DNA from: Cylindrobasidium torrendii FP15055 ss-10
Taxonomy: Eukaryota; Basidiomycota; Agaricomycetes; Agaricales; Physalacriaceae
Length of the DNA stretch: 64,000 nt
Assembly: GCA_000934385.1 (NCBI GenBank)
Contig: KN880454.1
Span: 62,001 to 126,000, forward strand
Reading direction: 5' to 3'
In this document: one piece after another, positions 55,582 through 64,000 of the stretch
Numbering within the stretch: the first letter of the stretch is position 1
Layout of the letters: each line of letters starts with the position of its first letter
Made by a program: the position numbers and the translations under genes
Notes under the pieces: model-generated
Told to the model about the DNA's origin: nothing
Databases searched by the model: none
What the model saw: only the letters and a program-made list of their open reading frames with translations

Positions 55582-56993
55582 TCAAAGGGACGCGCGGGGT
55601 TTCGGTGCAATATATCCCACGTATGTCCAGTACTTTAGCCAGCCCTTCACATCGTCCATTGACAGCGGCCCAGCTTCGCGCAATGTCTTGGAGAGTGCCG
55701 ACCCTCTTTCCACAGCCATGTTATCAGGGAAGCACGCTGCGGTGCCCTGAAGGTTGCAAGCGTTGAGTATGTCCATGACCCTACACGCAGGGTATTCATC
55801 CCATTTGCTCTGTGGAAGCTCGCGGATAGGTGCAAGCCATTCCCGTAAAGGGATAACAGGGAGACCCAAAGACTTGCCAAACATTCCGGAAAGTGTGTCA
55901 AATAGGATCGGGCGAGGGTGAATGACATGAACGACTTGGGCAACGTCCTTGACGGGAGTGAGGGTGGCATCCACGAGTGCGCCAGCAGCAGTTTCAGGCG
56001 TCAACCAGTCACACATCTGAATAAGTGATTAGAGTGGGAATGGTCATGATCCATGAAGCACGTACCGCGCTCATAGATGGTAGGCTGCCCATTGCCACAG
56101 CGGTCTTAATTACTGCGGGATACCAGTCCTTTGTCTTCCATTCGCCTGACTTGCTACCCGTGATTTGCCCCATGCGTGCGACGACAACTTCGAGCCCTGT
56201 TTCTGCTGCTGCTCGATGAAGTATGGTCTCGCCTAGCCATTTGCTCTCTCCGTAGCCTGTCCCTATCGCAGCACTAACAGGCAACGCGGTCTCTGGAACG
56301 GTCTCGTTGCGTATTAGGTCTGTATAGATGTAAATAAGTGTTCGTAAATAAGTGTTCGGAAAGAAAGATAAGAGAGGGACTCCTCACTTTGGAAGGTGCT
56401 GACGGAGCTTACCAAGACGAACCGATTGCAGTGTGACGATGTAATGGCAATGTCAACAAGCATGCGCATACCCCGCAATACAGCGGCGTATGATTCAACG
56501 GTGGAGTTCAAGTCTGCACTCCAGGAGTCGTGGATGATATGCGTGACGCTAGCGCGGATCTGGAATGAGTGCTCGTTAAATGCGCATTCGGGTTGATGGG
56601 CTGATATTGACAAGGACATACCTCTTCGACCAAAGTCGGGACCATGGAGAACCCCATCTGCATGGTTTCACTGTCTATGATAACAACCTTCTGGGCAGAC
56701 TTGCTTGAGCACGCTGGCCCTGGCTCAACGGCGAACACCTTCTCGACGAAGGGAGACTCAATAAGCTCGCTGAGTATGGCCGATCCAAGATTTCCGGTCG
56801 GACGCGTGAGAAAGACGACAGCGCCTTTGGGAGCTTCTGTCTGGTTGACAGCGTCCATTGCATTTTCGTCGTGGTCGGCAAGCACAGACGCGAACGAACC
56901 CACGGGGGCAATGCTATCGAGCAAATCAGACACGATGGAACGATGCGCTTCCGCCTGGAATGCGGTGAGATTAGATGGACCGTCTAAGCCCAT
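55582..56993 (-). CDS. Stand-alone thioester-reductase-type (aminoadipate reductase-like) protein
   Basis: The sequence resembles the C-terminal reductase domain of fungal NRPS-like and alpha-aminoadipate reductases. Here no adenylation or carrier domain precedes it. Four exons on the minus strand give about 420 residues. The N-terminal linker (MGLDGPSNLTAFQAEAHRS) looks like the region between carrier and reductase. The Rossmann motif reads VFLTRPTGNLG, with Arg in place of the first Gly of TGxxGxxG. Later parts show IIHDSWSADLN, FVLVSSVSTFQ, GYGESKWLGET (the YxxxK catalytic pair) and MCDWLTPETAAGALV. The C-terminus ends with DDVKGWLKYWTYVGYI. It may be a truncated NRPS-like gene or a free-standing reductase. 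The changed glycine argues against normal cofactor binding, although the other key residues are kept. Confidence 0.8.
56331..56358. repeat. 14-bp tandem duplication in an intron
   Basis: TAAATAAGTGTTCG occurs at 56331-56344 and again at 56345-56358, exactly adjacent. The copies lie inside an intron of the reductase gene (between the VSTFQ exon and the next one), so the duplication does not alter the protein. Confidence 0.7.
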
Positions 56994-57719
56994 GGCAGAT
57001 ATCTGTGTAGACGTGAAAGAGGGTCGTGCAGGCTTTCAAGGGGGTGAGTGGAGATGACGATAGCTTTGAGGGGACAGTGAATGCACTTTAAATAAGCATT
57101 GTCCCGAATGCTCGGAGGGCCCACCACAAACAACAGCGAGCCACAAACCTCATCTATCAGGACATGATCCGAGCGTTTAGATTGGCACTGCTTACCGACT
57201 TCTGTTGCATCACTTCCTAACTTACCCAAAAGTACTGTCGGCAAAACCCAGTCAGCAGCCCAATTCAACTTGCATCCAAAGTCGAGATACGTTAGCAGTC
57301 TGTCAATTGCTCTTCCCTTGCGAGTGACGAAGGCGAGTGAGCCCGGCTGGGAGCCAAAATGAGTGAGATAACAGTGCTGCCCACTTGACATCTATGATGC
57401 ATGTCATGTCATCGCCTTTTCAGGCTGGGCAGGTCCACTTTAAAAAGTTGTTTGCCTTACTGGTTGGCCCGAAGCTATCGTCGTAAAGTCAGTATTCTTA
57501 TCGCAGTAGAGTACGTAGAAGCTGCTATTATTCGCCAAGCGCTATGCACAGCGCGCTCAAGCATTGGATATGTGGGAAAAGATAGAAAGCAAGCCATCCG
57601 TGCCAACGTTATGTACACACAACCCTAGGAACACAAGTAAACGATTAGGTTAAAAGAGTGTGATATCAAGTAGCGTGCATACCAAAGAGATAAATAGACG
57701 AGCGCATTCGTATACCGTC
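56994..57719. promoter_or_regulatory. Intergenic with reductase promoter
   Basis: No gene is supported. On the minus strand a TATTTAAA element (57087-57094) lies about 95 bp upstream of the reductase start at 56993 and may act as its TATA box. I looked for remnants of an adenylation domain upstream of the reductase and found none. Confidence 0.5.
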
Positions 57720-58592
57720 CTACACCAGTCCATCATACAGGGATAGCGCCTGCGATATGTATCAGCGATCCTGGAGGTTGCAATATGGATTTTGACATAG
57801 GACAAACCTGGACGATTGTTGGGTCCTGCTTGCTGCCCTCTACGAACTCGTCATAGGTGAGCTTTGCATCCTTGTCTCGATCCATATTGTGGAATATCTT
57901 GTCAACACGCTGTGCAAGGCAGTGTTAGCCGCGCCAAGTCCACAAGATGTAGCGAAGAGCACGCCTTTTCCGGGGTATCCTCATCCGAGGGGAGCTTGAC
58001 CATTTCTCCAGTCATTTTGTATATCGACTGGACGATTTGGAGCATTTCGTTGTATGTGATAAAGCCGTCCTTGTCGAGGTCGTACAGCTGGAAGGCCCCT
58101 GCAGATCGGGAGAGAGGAGATCAGAGATGGGGTCGAAATGACGTGAAGTGAGGGGTGGGCGGGGAGCGTGCGACGCGGACGTACATTTCAGCTTCTCGTC
58201 CAACCTTCCTCGACTGGTGACGCTCAGTGCGCATATGAACTCCTTGAAATCGATGGTCCCATTCTTGTTCTCGTCGAATACGTTGAAGACATAGTCCGCA
58301 AACTCGGCTGGGTCGCCGAATGGGAAGAACTGCTTGTAAATCCGGCTGAATTCTGCCTTGTCGAGTTGTCCGGATGGGCAGTCTTTACGGAAACCCTTGT
58401 ACCTGGTGTAGGGCTCGAACAAAGACTCGCAGGGAGGAGTAGCCAACGTACCACTGCTGGAGCTCCTTCTTGTCAACTAAGCAAGTTTGAGTTGGATTAA
58501 TTGGGGTCGAGAGGCTGGGAGCACGCACAATACGTGTTCTTCTGAAGATCCTGAAGCTGCTCCGGAGTGAGTTTGGACTGGCTCTTTCCCAT
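57720..58592 (-). CDS. NCS1: Neuronal calcium sensor 1/frequenin homologue (Ncs1)
   Basis: This is an EF-hand calcium sensor that in fungi activates phosphatidylinositol 4-kinase and controls growth under calcium stress. Six or so exons on the minus strand give about 190 residues, the usual size. The N-terminus MGKSQSKL is a good myristoylation signal. The EF hands show [28 protein letters not shown] and [14 protein letters not shown]; the first hand lacks the usual acidic ligands, as in NCS-1. The regions [17 protein letters not shown] and [15 protein letters not shown] match frequenin. The last exon gives ALSLYDGLV and the stop (57720-57722). The start is the Met at 58590-58592. Confidence 0.94.
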
Positions 58593-59276
58593 GATGAAGG
58601 TGTCGGCGGTGGATGGTGGACGAAAGTGATGAACAGTCGTCGGGCTAATCACACGGCATCAGAGCGCAGCACTGCCACCGTGACCGCAACGACGACCAGG
58701 CGATCGCTAGTCGCGTGCGCCACGCTTTGCCCGAGGGGCAAACTTGCAAGGGACGACCCACGGTGCAGCAAGCTGTAGGAGTAACTTGGCACGCGGTCTG
58801 CTCACTTTGTGTGATGGAAACGGCCACATAATAAAGCGATGCGCGCAACTTCACTTCACTCTATACTAATAGTACTGTGTTGGAACGACCTTTGAAGCTC
58901 CGTCTTTCTGTTATGCTATGCTTCCTGAGCTTATTTACTGCATTTATTCTGGAATAACGGCCATGGACGGATGGATATCTCAACCAACATGATAAGACTC
59001 CTGATAGCGGCCGGGCCGTACGCCGTGGTGTTGGTGCTGCCTCGAGGCATGCCTTGAGGCTTTACTTGTGACAATTAGGCAGCGAGCCATTTCCAAGGCA
59101 TGTTCTTAGCGTCGATGTCGAATCTTGGAAAATGCTCACAACCGCGATGTCGATCAGCTCGCTCAACGGGACGACGGCCAGACGTTGCCAATTCTCGTTT
59201 CCACTTGCACTACACCGCTCTCGGGCCTATTTGGTGATTGGCTGACTCTTGCCCACCTCCTGCTATCTTGGCCACT
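58593..59276. promoter_or_regulatory. Divergent promoter region of NCS1 and the Cys-rich gene
   Basis: The interval lies between the start codons of two genes on opposite strands, with no other gene visible. Open frames near 59125-59540 are partly overlapped by the first exons of the plus-strand gene. Confidence 0.45.
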
Positions 59277-60614
59277 ATGTGCTACATCCACAACTCTATC
59301 GAACAGGCCACGGCTGTATGCCCGATGTGCCAGGTCTTTCCTAATGCAAGGTGCGTCGGCCCAGCCGGGAACCGACCCAATATGCGCCCCGGGGCCACTG
59401 ACCATCGCTGTCCAATACAGATGCAACCACCAGCGCGAAGTCTGTCGCAATCGTACCAACCATCCACGATTCGACGTTCTCTACCTGAAAAACGCTGAAG
59501 GTGTGCATGCCAGCGATCGTAGATTTGCCTCCGTCTGAACGCCTTCATAGTTGAGCTCTTCAATGGATGCGGCTATTGCAAGGTGCGTGGCAGCATTGAC
59601 TATTGGATCTTGCTAAAGACCTCTCAGTGGGCCCGACAAAACACCAGCAAAACTCCCTTCCTGAATAACCCAGGTTTGGCAGGATGCTGTCGACCGCCTA
59701 CAACTGCAGCTGAAGGACGCGCTATTAAGATCATGGAATGGCGTGCTGTCAGCAAAATCCATCATACACCTATTCCTGATAACGTTCGTGCCGTTCTGGA
59801 CAATTTCGCACCGAAATCCAATACCGCCACCGCGCGCCTCAAGTCACCACCAGCGGGGGAACGCAAGCAGAATGGTAGCCCGCCCTCCAAAGGGAGCCCG
59901 AATCTACCCAAATCACCTGCTGTTGCCATCCCGGGCAAACCGCGGACCAATAGCCCGAAGAATGGGACCGCATCGCTCGCTGGAAGCCTATCGCGAAACT
60001 CGGGCGCAAATATGCTTGCTGAATTTCGACGGTCAACAGTCGAAGGAAGCTCTCCAGTGCGTAAATCTGTTGACCTCGAGATGGCGACCACGCCCCGGCG
60101 AGGCTCGCTCTCTTCAAGGCAATCCATTCCTTCGTCCAAACCACATACTCCGACTACCCCCACTCGCAATTCTCCCACAACACGCGTTTCGCCTGCAGCT
60201 CAAACTACACCAACTATCTCAGCACCCAAGGTTGCTGAGGAACTAGTACGCAGCGCGGCCTCGCCGTTCGCTGTACCTGTGCGAGAAGACGACGAAGTTT
60301 CCAATGCGTCAGGCAGCAGCGGCTCTCAAAGTGACAGTACTGTCACTTCAGATGGTGGTTTCACAGACTATCTATCGGATGAATCCGAGGAGGAATTACA
60401 GAGACAGGCAGAGAAACGCGCGGCCCTCGCCGCCCAGAATCAGGCAGAGGAGATGGAATTCCGTGCTGCACGATTGCGGCTCACGGACGTCGACCTCAGT
60501 CCTCCAAAGTCATGGAATGCTACAAATCCTGGTGGATATGCTGCATCGCGCCTAACGTCTGCCAGCGCTGTTCACATTCCGACGGCAACAACTATGAGTA
60601 GCCATCGCTCATAG
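59277..60614 (+). CDS. Cys-rich zinc-ribbon-like unknown protein with disordered tail
   Basis: Four exons (59277-59351, about 59421-59500, about 59550-59581, about 59628-60614) give about 390 residues. The first 90 residues contain spaced Cys residues at approximately 15 and 18 (CPMC), 26 and 33 (ARCNHQREVC), 58 and 61 (NGCGYC), and 82-83 (CC), together with an HPRFDVLYLKN segment. This suggests a small zinc-binding domain. The rest is Ser/Pro/Thr-rich and disordered, with repeated SPxK-like sites. One helical segment, EEELQRQAEKRAALAAQNQAE, lies near residue 310. Only splicing brings the four Cys-containing pieces into one frame. I do not recognise the family or know a function. Confidence 0.68.
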
Positions 60615-61075
60615 GCGCGAATATCTGTCTTGTCGGAACATTTACCAGATATAACAATATGTAAAGTGTGCATAGCTATTCTCGAATGGTTGGGTGATAT
60701 AAAGGGTTTCTGAGTATGTGCTTTGGGTTGCCGAAAACTTGTTACTCTTGTCTTGCCTCTGGGAGTTAAGCTTGAGCTTAGATGTCCACAAACAATTCAG
60801 GAGCTATGTCGAAATCATGGATGGATCGAAATACACAATTGATTCCGCCCTGTGGACGTAGCCTTTACCAGGCCTTGACTTTCTGTTTGACTTTGCGGCA
60901 ACAACCTGCTAATGCACAAGCTTTCTCCTGCTGCAATAGCGCGTTGCTGAAAGGAATAAAGGCTGAAGTTGAACAGTGGACAAGTCCTGAATAGGAAGCA
61001 TTACTGAAGCACCGCCACCGCCGATGATCAATTCGACCTCTCTTTCCTCACACCTTCAATGACACGGATAGCGCA
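60615..61075. other. Intergenic between the Cys-rich gene and the PROPPIN gene
   Basis: The stretch holds the 3' region of the Cys-rich gene and the promoter of the PROPPIN gene. No gene or repeat is seen. Confidence 0.5.
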
Positions 61076-62593
61076 ATGAATTTCGCACGACATTCGATAT
61101 CTGCGACAGCACCTGTGCACATATTCGACGCCCGGTTCGATGCAGACTGTCATATCTTCACGACCTCAACGCCCGCCGGCTTCGCTGTATATCAAACATG
61201 TCCGCTTACTCTCATTCGCAAGCGTGGTGAGTGGTATGCGATAGATTCATGGGCACGCCTCACGATTGCCGCTAGAGATCACAAACGGAACATTGGCGAC
61301 CGTTCTCCCTCTTCACACATCGTCACTCGTCTTTCTCGTAGGCGGTGGTCGCAGCCCCAAGTACCCACCAAACAAAGTCGTAATATGGAACGATCATCTT
61401 GGATGCGAAGTTGCCGAACTGGAGTTCCGGGAGCGTGTGAGAGGGCTTGCGTGCCGCCGTGGTTGGCTATCCGTGGCATTGAAGCGGAGAGTAGTGGTAT
61501 TTGAGATTGGAACCACTATAACACGCTATGGCGAATGGGAGACTTGTGATAATCCCAAAGGTGCGCCTTGCTTTAAAATCTGGTACTGTGCAGCTCATCC
61601 ATTACCGCCAGGTTTGGTCGCGGTGGCCACAGCTGCACATTCTACATTGCTCGCGATTCCTGGTCGCCAGATCGGGCACGTCCAGCTCATACATCTGCCA
61701 CCCTGTCGTCCACCAATACCCAAGGGCCCCCCTGCCTCTGGACCCCCATCGAAACCGCCGGCTGCACCTACACGACACCCAGTCGCTATCATCGCGGCGC
61801 ACACGACTTCTCTGGCAACATTGACACTACCACCATCTGGTAGATTACTTGCTACAACATCATCCCGTGGTACCCTTGTTCGAATATGGGATGCCTATAC
61901 AGGCAAACTGGTTCGCGAATTCAGGCGTGGTTCTGACAAGGCCGATATCTTTGGTGTTGCCTTCCGTCCAGACGAGCAAGAACTCTGTGTTTGGAGTGAC
62001 AAGGGAACGGTACATGTTTTCACTCTGGTCACATCTGGCGCGTCGTATGTGGAGTCACTGCGCTTGAGTTGCAACCACTAAGCCCAATTTCATATAGTAA
62101 TCGACAGTCAACCCTTTCGTCGCTCACGAACTACATCCCGCTTCCAAAATACTTCGAATCAGAATGGTCGTATGCGCAGTATCGGATCCCGACGCAGTCT
62201 TCGCACATCTCTCTCACCGCGACCCAGACCAAGATCTCTCCAACTGCTGATGTTCCCGACGAAGAACGATGCGTTGTTGGGTGGATTGAGGGTCCATCAT
62301 CCGACCCAGCGCAGCCGGGAAGCGAGTACCAACTTGTTGCTCTAACCTACACCGGAGGATGGTATCGACTGTCGCTTCCACGTTTTGGCAACTCTTTTGT
62401 CAGTTCGTTGAAGTCTACCTCTATTTCCAGTACACCAGGCTCCCCTCCTCGGCTCAGTTCACGCCCACGAGCGGGCAGTGGCACATCGATTGCCAGCAAA
62501 GACAAAGGGAAAGAGAGGGAGAGGGAGAAAGAGAAAAGAGACTGTTTGCTCCAGGAGTTCAGAAGATTTGGCAGGTGGGATGGATGGGGTTGA
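61076..62593 (+). CDS. HSV2: PROPPIN autophagy protein (Hsv2/WIPI3-4 type)
   Basis: PROPPINs are seven-bladed beta-propellers that bind PI3P and PI(3,5)P2 on autophagic and vacuolar membranes. Several exons give about 450 residues. The N-terminus (MNFARHSISATAPVHIFDARFDADCHIFTT) shows the expected beta-propeller sequence. The lipid-binding motif FRRG is visible in LVREFRRGSDKADIFGVAFRPD, followed by VWSDKGTVHVFTL. Blade-forming stretches include VVIWNDHLGCEVAELEF and LATLTLPPSGRLLATTSSRG. The C-terminal part is Ser-rich with a Lys/Glu run and ends at a stop at 62591-62593. The short Pro-rich loop (PIPKGPPASGPPSKPPAAP) lies within the propeller. It is closer to the Hsv2/WIPI3-4 group than to Atg18, by the absence of a long insertion elsewhere; this subgroup call is tentative. 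Confidence 0.85.
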
Positions 62594-63507
62594 CCAGGCT
62601 GCTCATAGTATCAAGACCTTTACACGACCTTTATGCATCTATCTGTACCTATCTACCAGCCTACTTTCCTTGCTTTCGGTATTGTAATCATTATCTCACG
62701 TCCAGCGTACGCCTTCCCTTTTGAACCTGTCCGTATTATGCTGCCTCTCGACATTGCGCTGGAGAACAACTTCAAGTAAATTGGCCCTTGATTGTGACTT
62801 GTGTGACAAAGCGGTGGCTCACGCCGCCGCCAGGCAGTTGCTGCTTGGCCAGTTACCCACTGCACAGATCTCCAGGAGTGCTTCTTAAATGTAACGAACC
62901 AACCATCTTTGCCCGTGTCTCGCTGTCTACCGGTCTTTGTGCAATTTCGTGCGATGTTCGGAGCGTCATATTAAACCATGAACTCTATTCTCGTGCTCTG
63001 CGAAGCGTGCAGCATTTTTGAAGGAAAAACTGCGCTTTTCCTACAATCTCTTCCTGCTGCGCCTAGCCCCTTAAACTTTTGCTTACTCTCAATCCAAAGG
63101 AGCATCGTCGTCCAAGCCCCACGTTCAAGGCATAGGAAGGATGGTCAACCCAACCATATCCAACCAAAACTTCCCAGCGGAAGCCAGTTTCTAGGCTCTA
63201 AGGTGACTACTTACCTCTCATTGTTCACAAAACGGTTGATTAGGCACAGTATAACGGCATGTATACGCGGCGCCGTGTGGTACGCAGCTGCAGGCACAAG
63301 CGTTCATCGCGAACTCTCTTCCCGATTGGGATTTCGTTCTCATACCAGATTCTTGCTGCGCCGTCGAAATGTTCTCCAGCCATTGCTATTGGCCGTGAGA
63401 TCTAGGTCATTCCCGGATTATTCCATCCTGTATATGCAAGGTATAAAGACTCTTCATCTTCCCCTTTCTTACAACCAAGCTCCCCCTCTCCTTCCCTGTT
63501 CTTCAAA
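62594..63507. promoter_or_regulatory. Laccase upstream region
   Basis: No gene is supported between the PROPPIN gene and the laccase start. A TATAAA box lies at 63442-63447, 61 bp upstream of the ATG, and a pyrimidine-rich leader (about 63450-63505) follows. A single CCCCT stress-type site occurs near 63068. I did not find a convincing metal-response element. Confidence 0.5.
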
Positions 63508-64000
63508 ATGGCCGTCTTCTCCTCCTTCCTTTTATTCATCGTAGCATTTGTCTCCTACTCCCAAGCTGCAATTCAGACGACGGGGGATTTGACAATTTCA
63601 AACGTTGAGGTCAGCCCGGATGGCTATACTCGTACAGCTGTCCTCGCAGGAGACTCCGTCGTTGGCACACTCATTACGGGAAACACTGTCAGTATTCCCA
63701 GCATTTTTTGAACAGACATCTCATTTCTTTCATCTTCTAGGGAGATAATTTCCAAATCAACGTCGTCAATAACCTGAACGACGATAACATGCTGCAGAGC
63801 ACGTCTGTTGTATGTCTTATTCTACTCTACGCACAACTTGAATACTTATATTTTACTTCTAGCACTGGCATGGGATGTTCATGGCCTCAGGCGAAAACTG
63901 GAACGACGGCGGCGCCTTCGTCAACCAGTGCCCCATCGCCAAAGGCAACTCATTCCTCTACAATTTCGACACCAACCAGGCTGGCACTTTCTGGTATCAC
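63508..64000 (+). CDS. Laccase (multicopper oxidase), 5' part
   Basis: Laccases are secreted multicopper oxidases that oxidise phenols. Exons at 63508-63687, 63741-63809 and 63863 onward are seen; the gene continues past the window end. The signal peptide is [20 protein letters not shown]. The plastocyanin-like domain 1 has the [16 protein letters not shown] segment and the copper-binding L1 motif HWHG, then [17 protein letters not shown] and the beginning of L2 at TFWYH. Two positions differ from the usual laccase L1 sequence: Met replaces the Gln after HWHG-x-x, and DGG replaces DGP. Oxidase type and substrate cannot be fixed from this fragment. The gene is partial at the right edge. Confidence 0.9.

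Noticed and set aside
56994..57391. Minus-strand open frame 135 residues long upstream of the reductase, examined as a possible adenylation-domain remnant
   Set aside because: No adenylation core motif or carrier-protein Ser motif is present.

Overview
The window is nuclear DNA of a filamentous basidiomycete fungus, most likely an Agaricomycete. The evidence is dense, intron-rich protein genes with introns of about 45-60 nt and GT..AG ends, together with a typical mushroom-type gene set: a G1 cyclin, a GPI-anchored chitin deacetylase, an F-box protein, an aminoadipate-reductase-like reductase and a laccase. No rRNA, tRNA, CRISPR array or intact mobile element was seen. Gene models were built by joining open frames across plausible splice sites, so exon edges are inferences unless a phase check is stated.

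Layout: 0-8 kb holds mitochondrial ribosomal protein uL22m, a small three-exon YOS1 gene, an OPY2-like HOG-pathway anchor sharing a 166-bp divergent promoter with a CAF16-type ABC ATPase, a rhodanese-like protein and a CCDC47 homologue. 8-25 kb holds an uncharacterised gene, a LEC1/YPR097W-type PX protein, a Cln-type cyclin, a tail-anchored variant RING protein, a 98-residue membrane/coiled-coil protein and a 1,956-residue disordered protein. 25-46 kb is mainly core information processing and proteostasis: an ER Hsp90 (GRP94 type, C-terminal HDEL, UPR-type promoter element), a WW/FF splicing-type protein, a large disordered protein, a ChaC/Gcg1 glutathione cyclotransferase, helicase Spb4, clamp unloader Elg1, a bHLH factor and the TFIIF large subunit. 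46-64 kb is more accessory: chitin deacetylase, F-box protein, mitochondrial PPR protein, a CE16/GDSL-like secreted protein that appears to have lost its catalytic residues, a stand-alone thioester-reductase-type protein, the calcium sensor NCS-1, a Cys-rich unknown, a PROPPIN autophagy protein and the 5' part of a laccase running off the window.

There is no operon logic. Links are functional: secretory-pathway and ER genes (YOS1, CCDC47, GRP94, a RING protein), gene expression (CAF16, TFIIF, Spb4, WW/FF protein), genome maintenance and cell cycle (Elg1, cyclin), and signalling (OPY2, NCS-1). The most unusual observations are the apparent pseudo-esterase at 53.5-54.8 kb beside the adenylation-less reductase at 55.6-57.0 kb, the HDEL-tagged Hsp90 with a consensus UPRE, and a family of unknown, disordered or Cys-rich fungal proteins.
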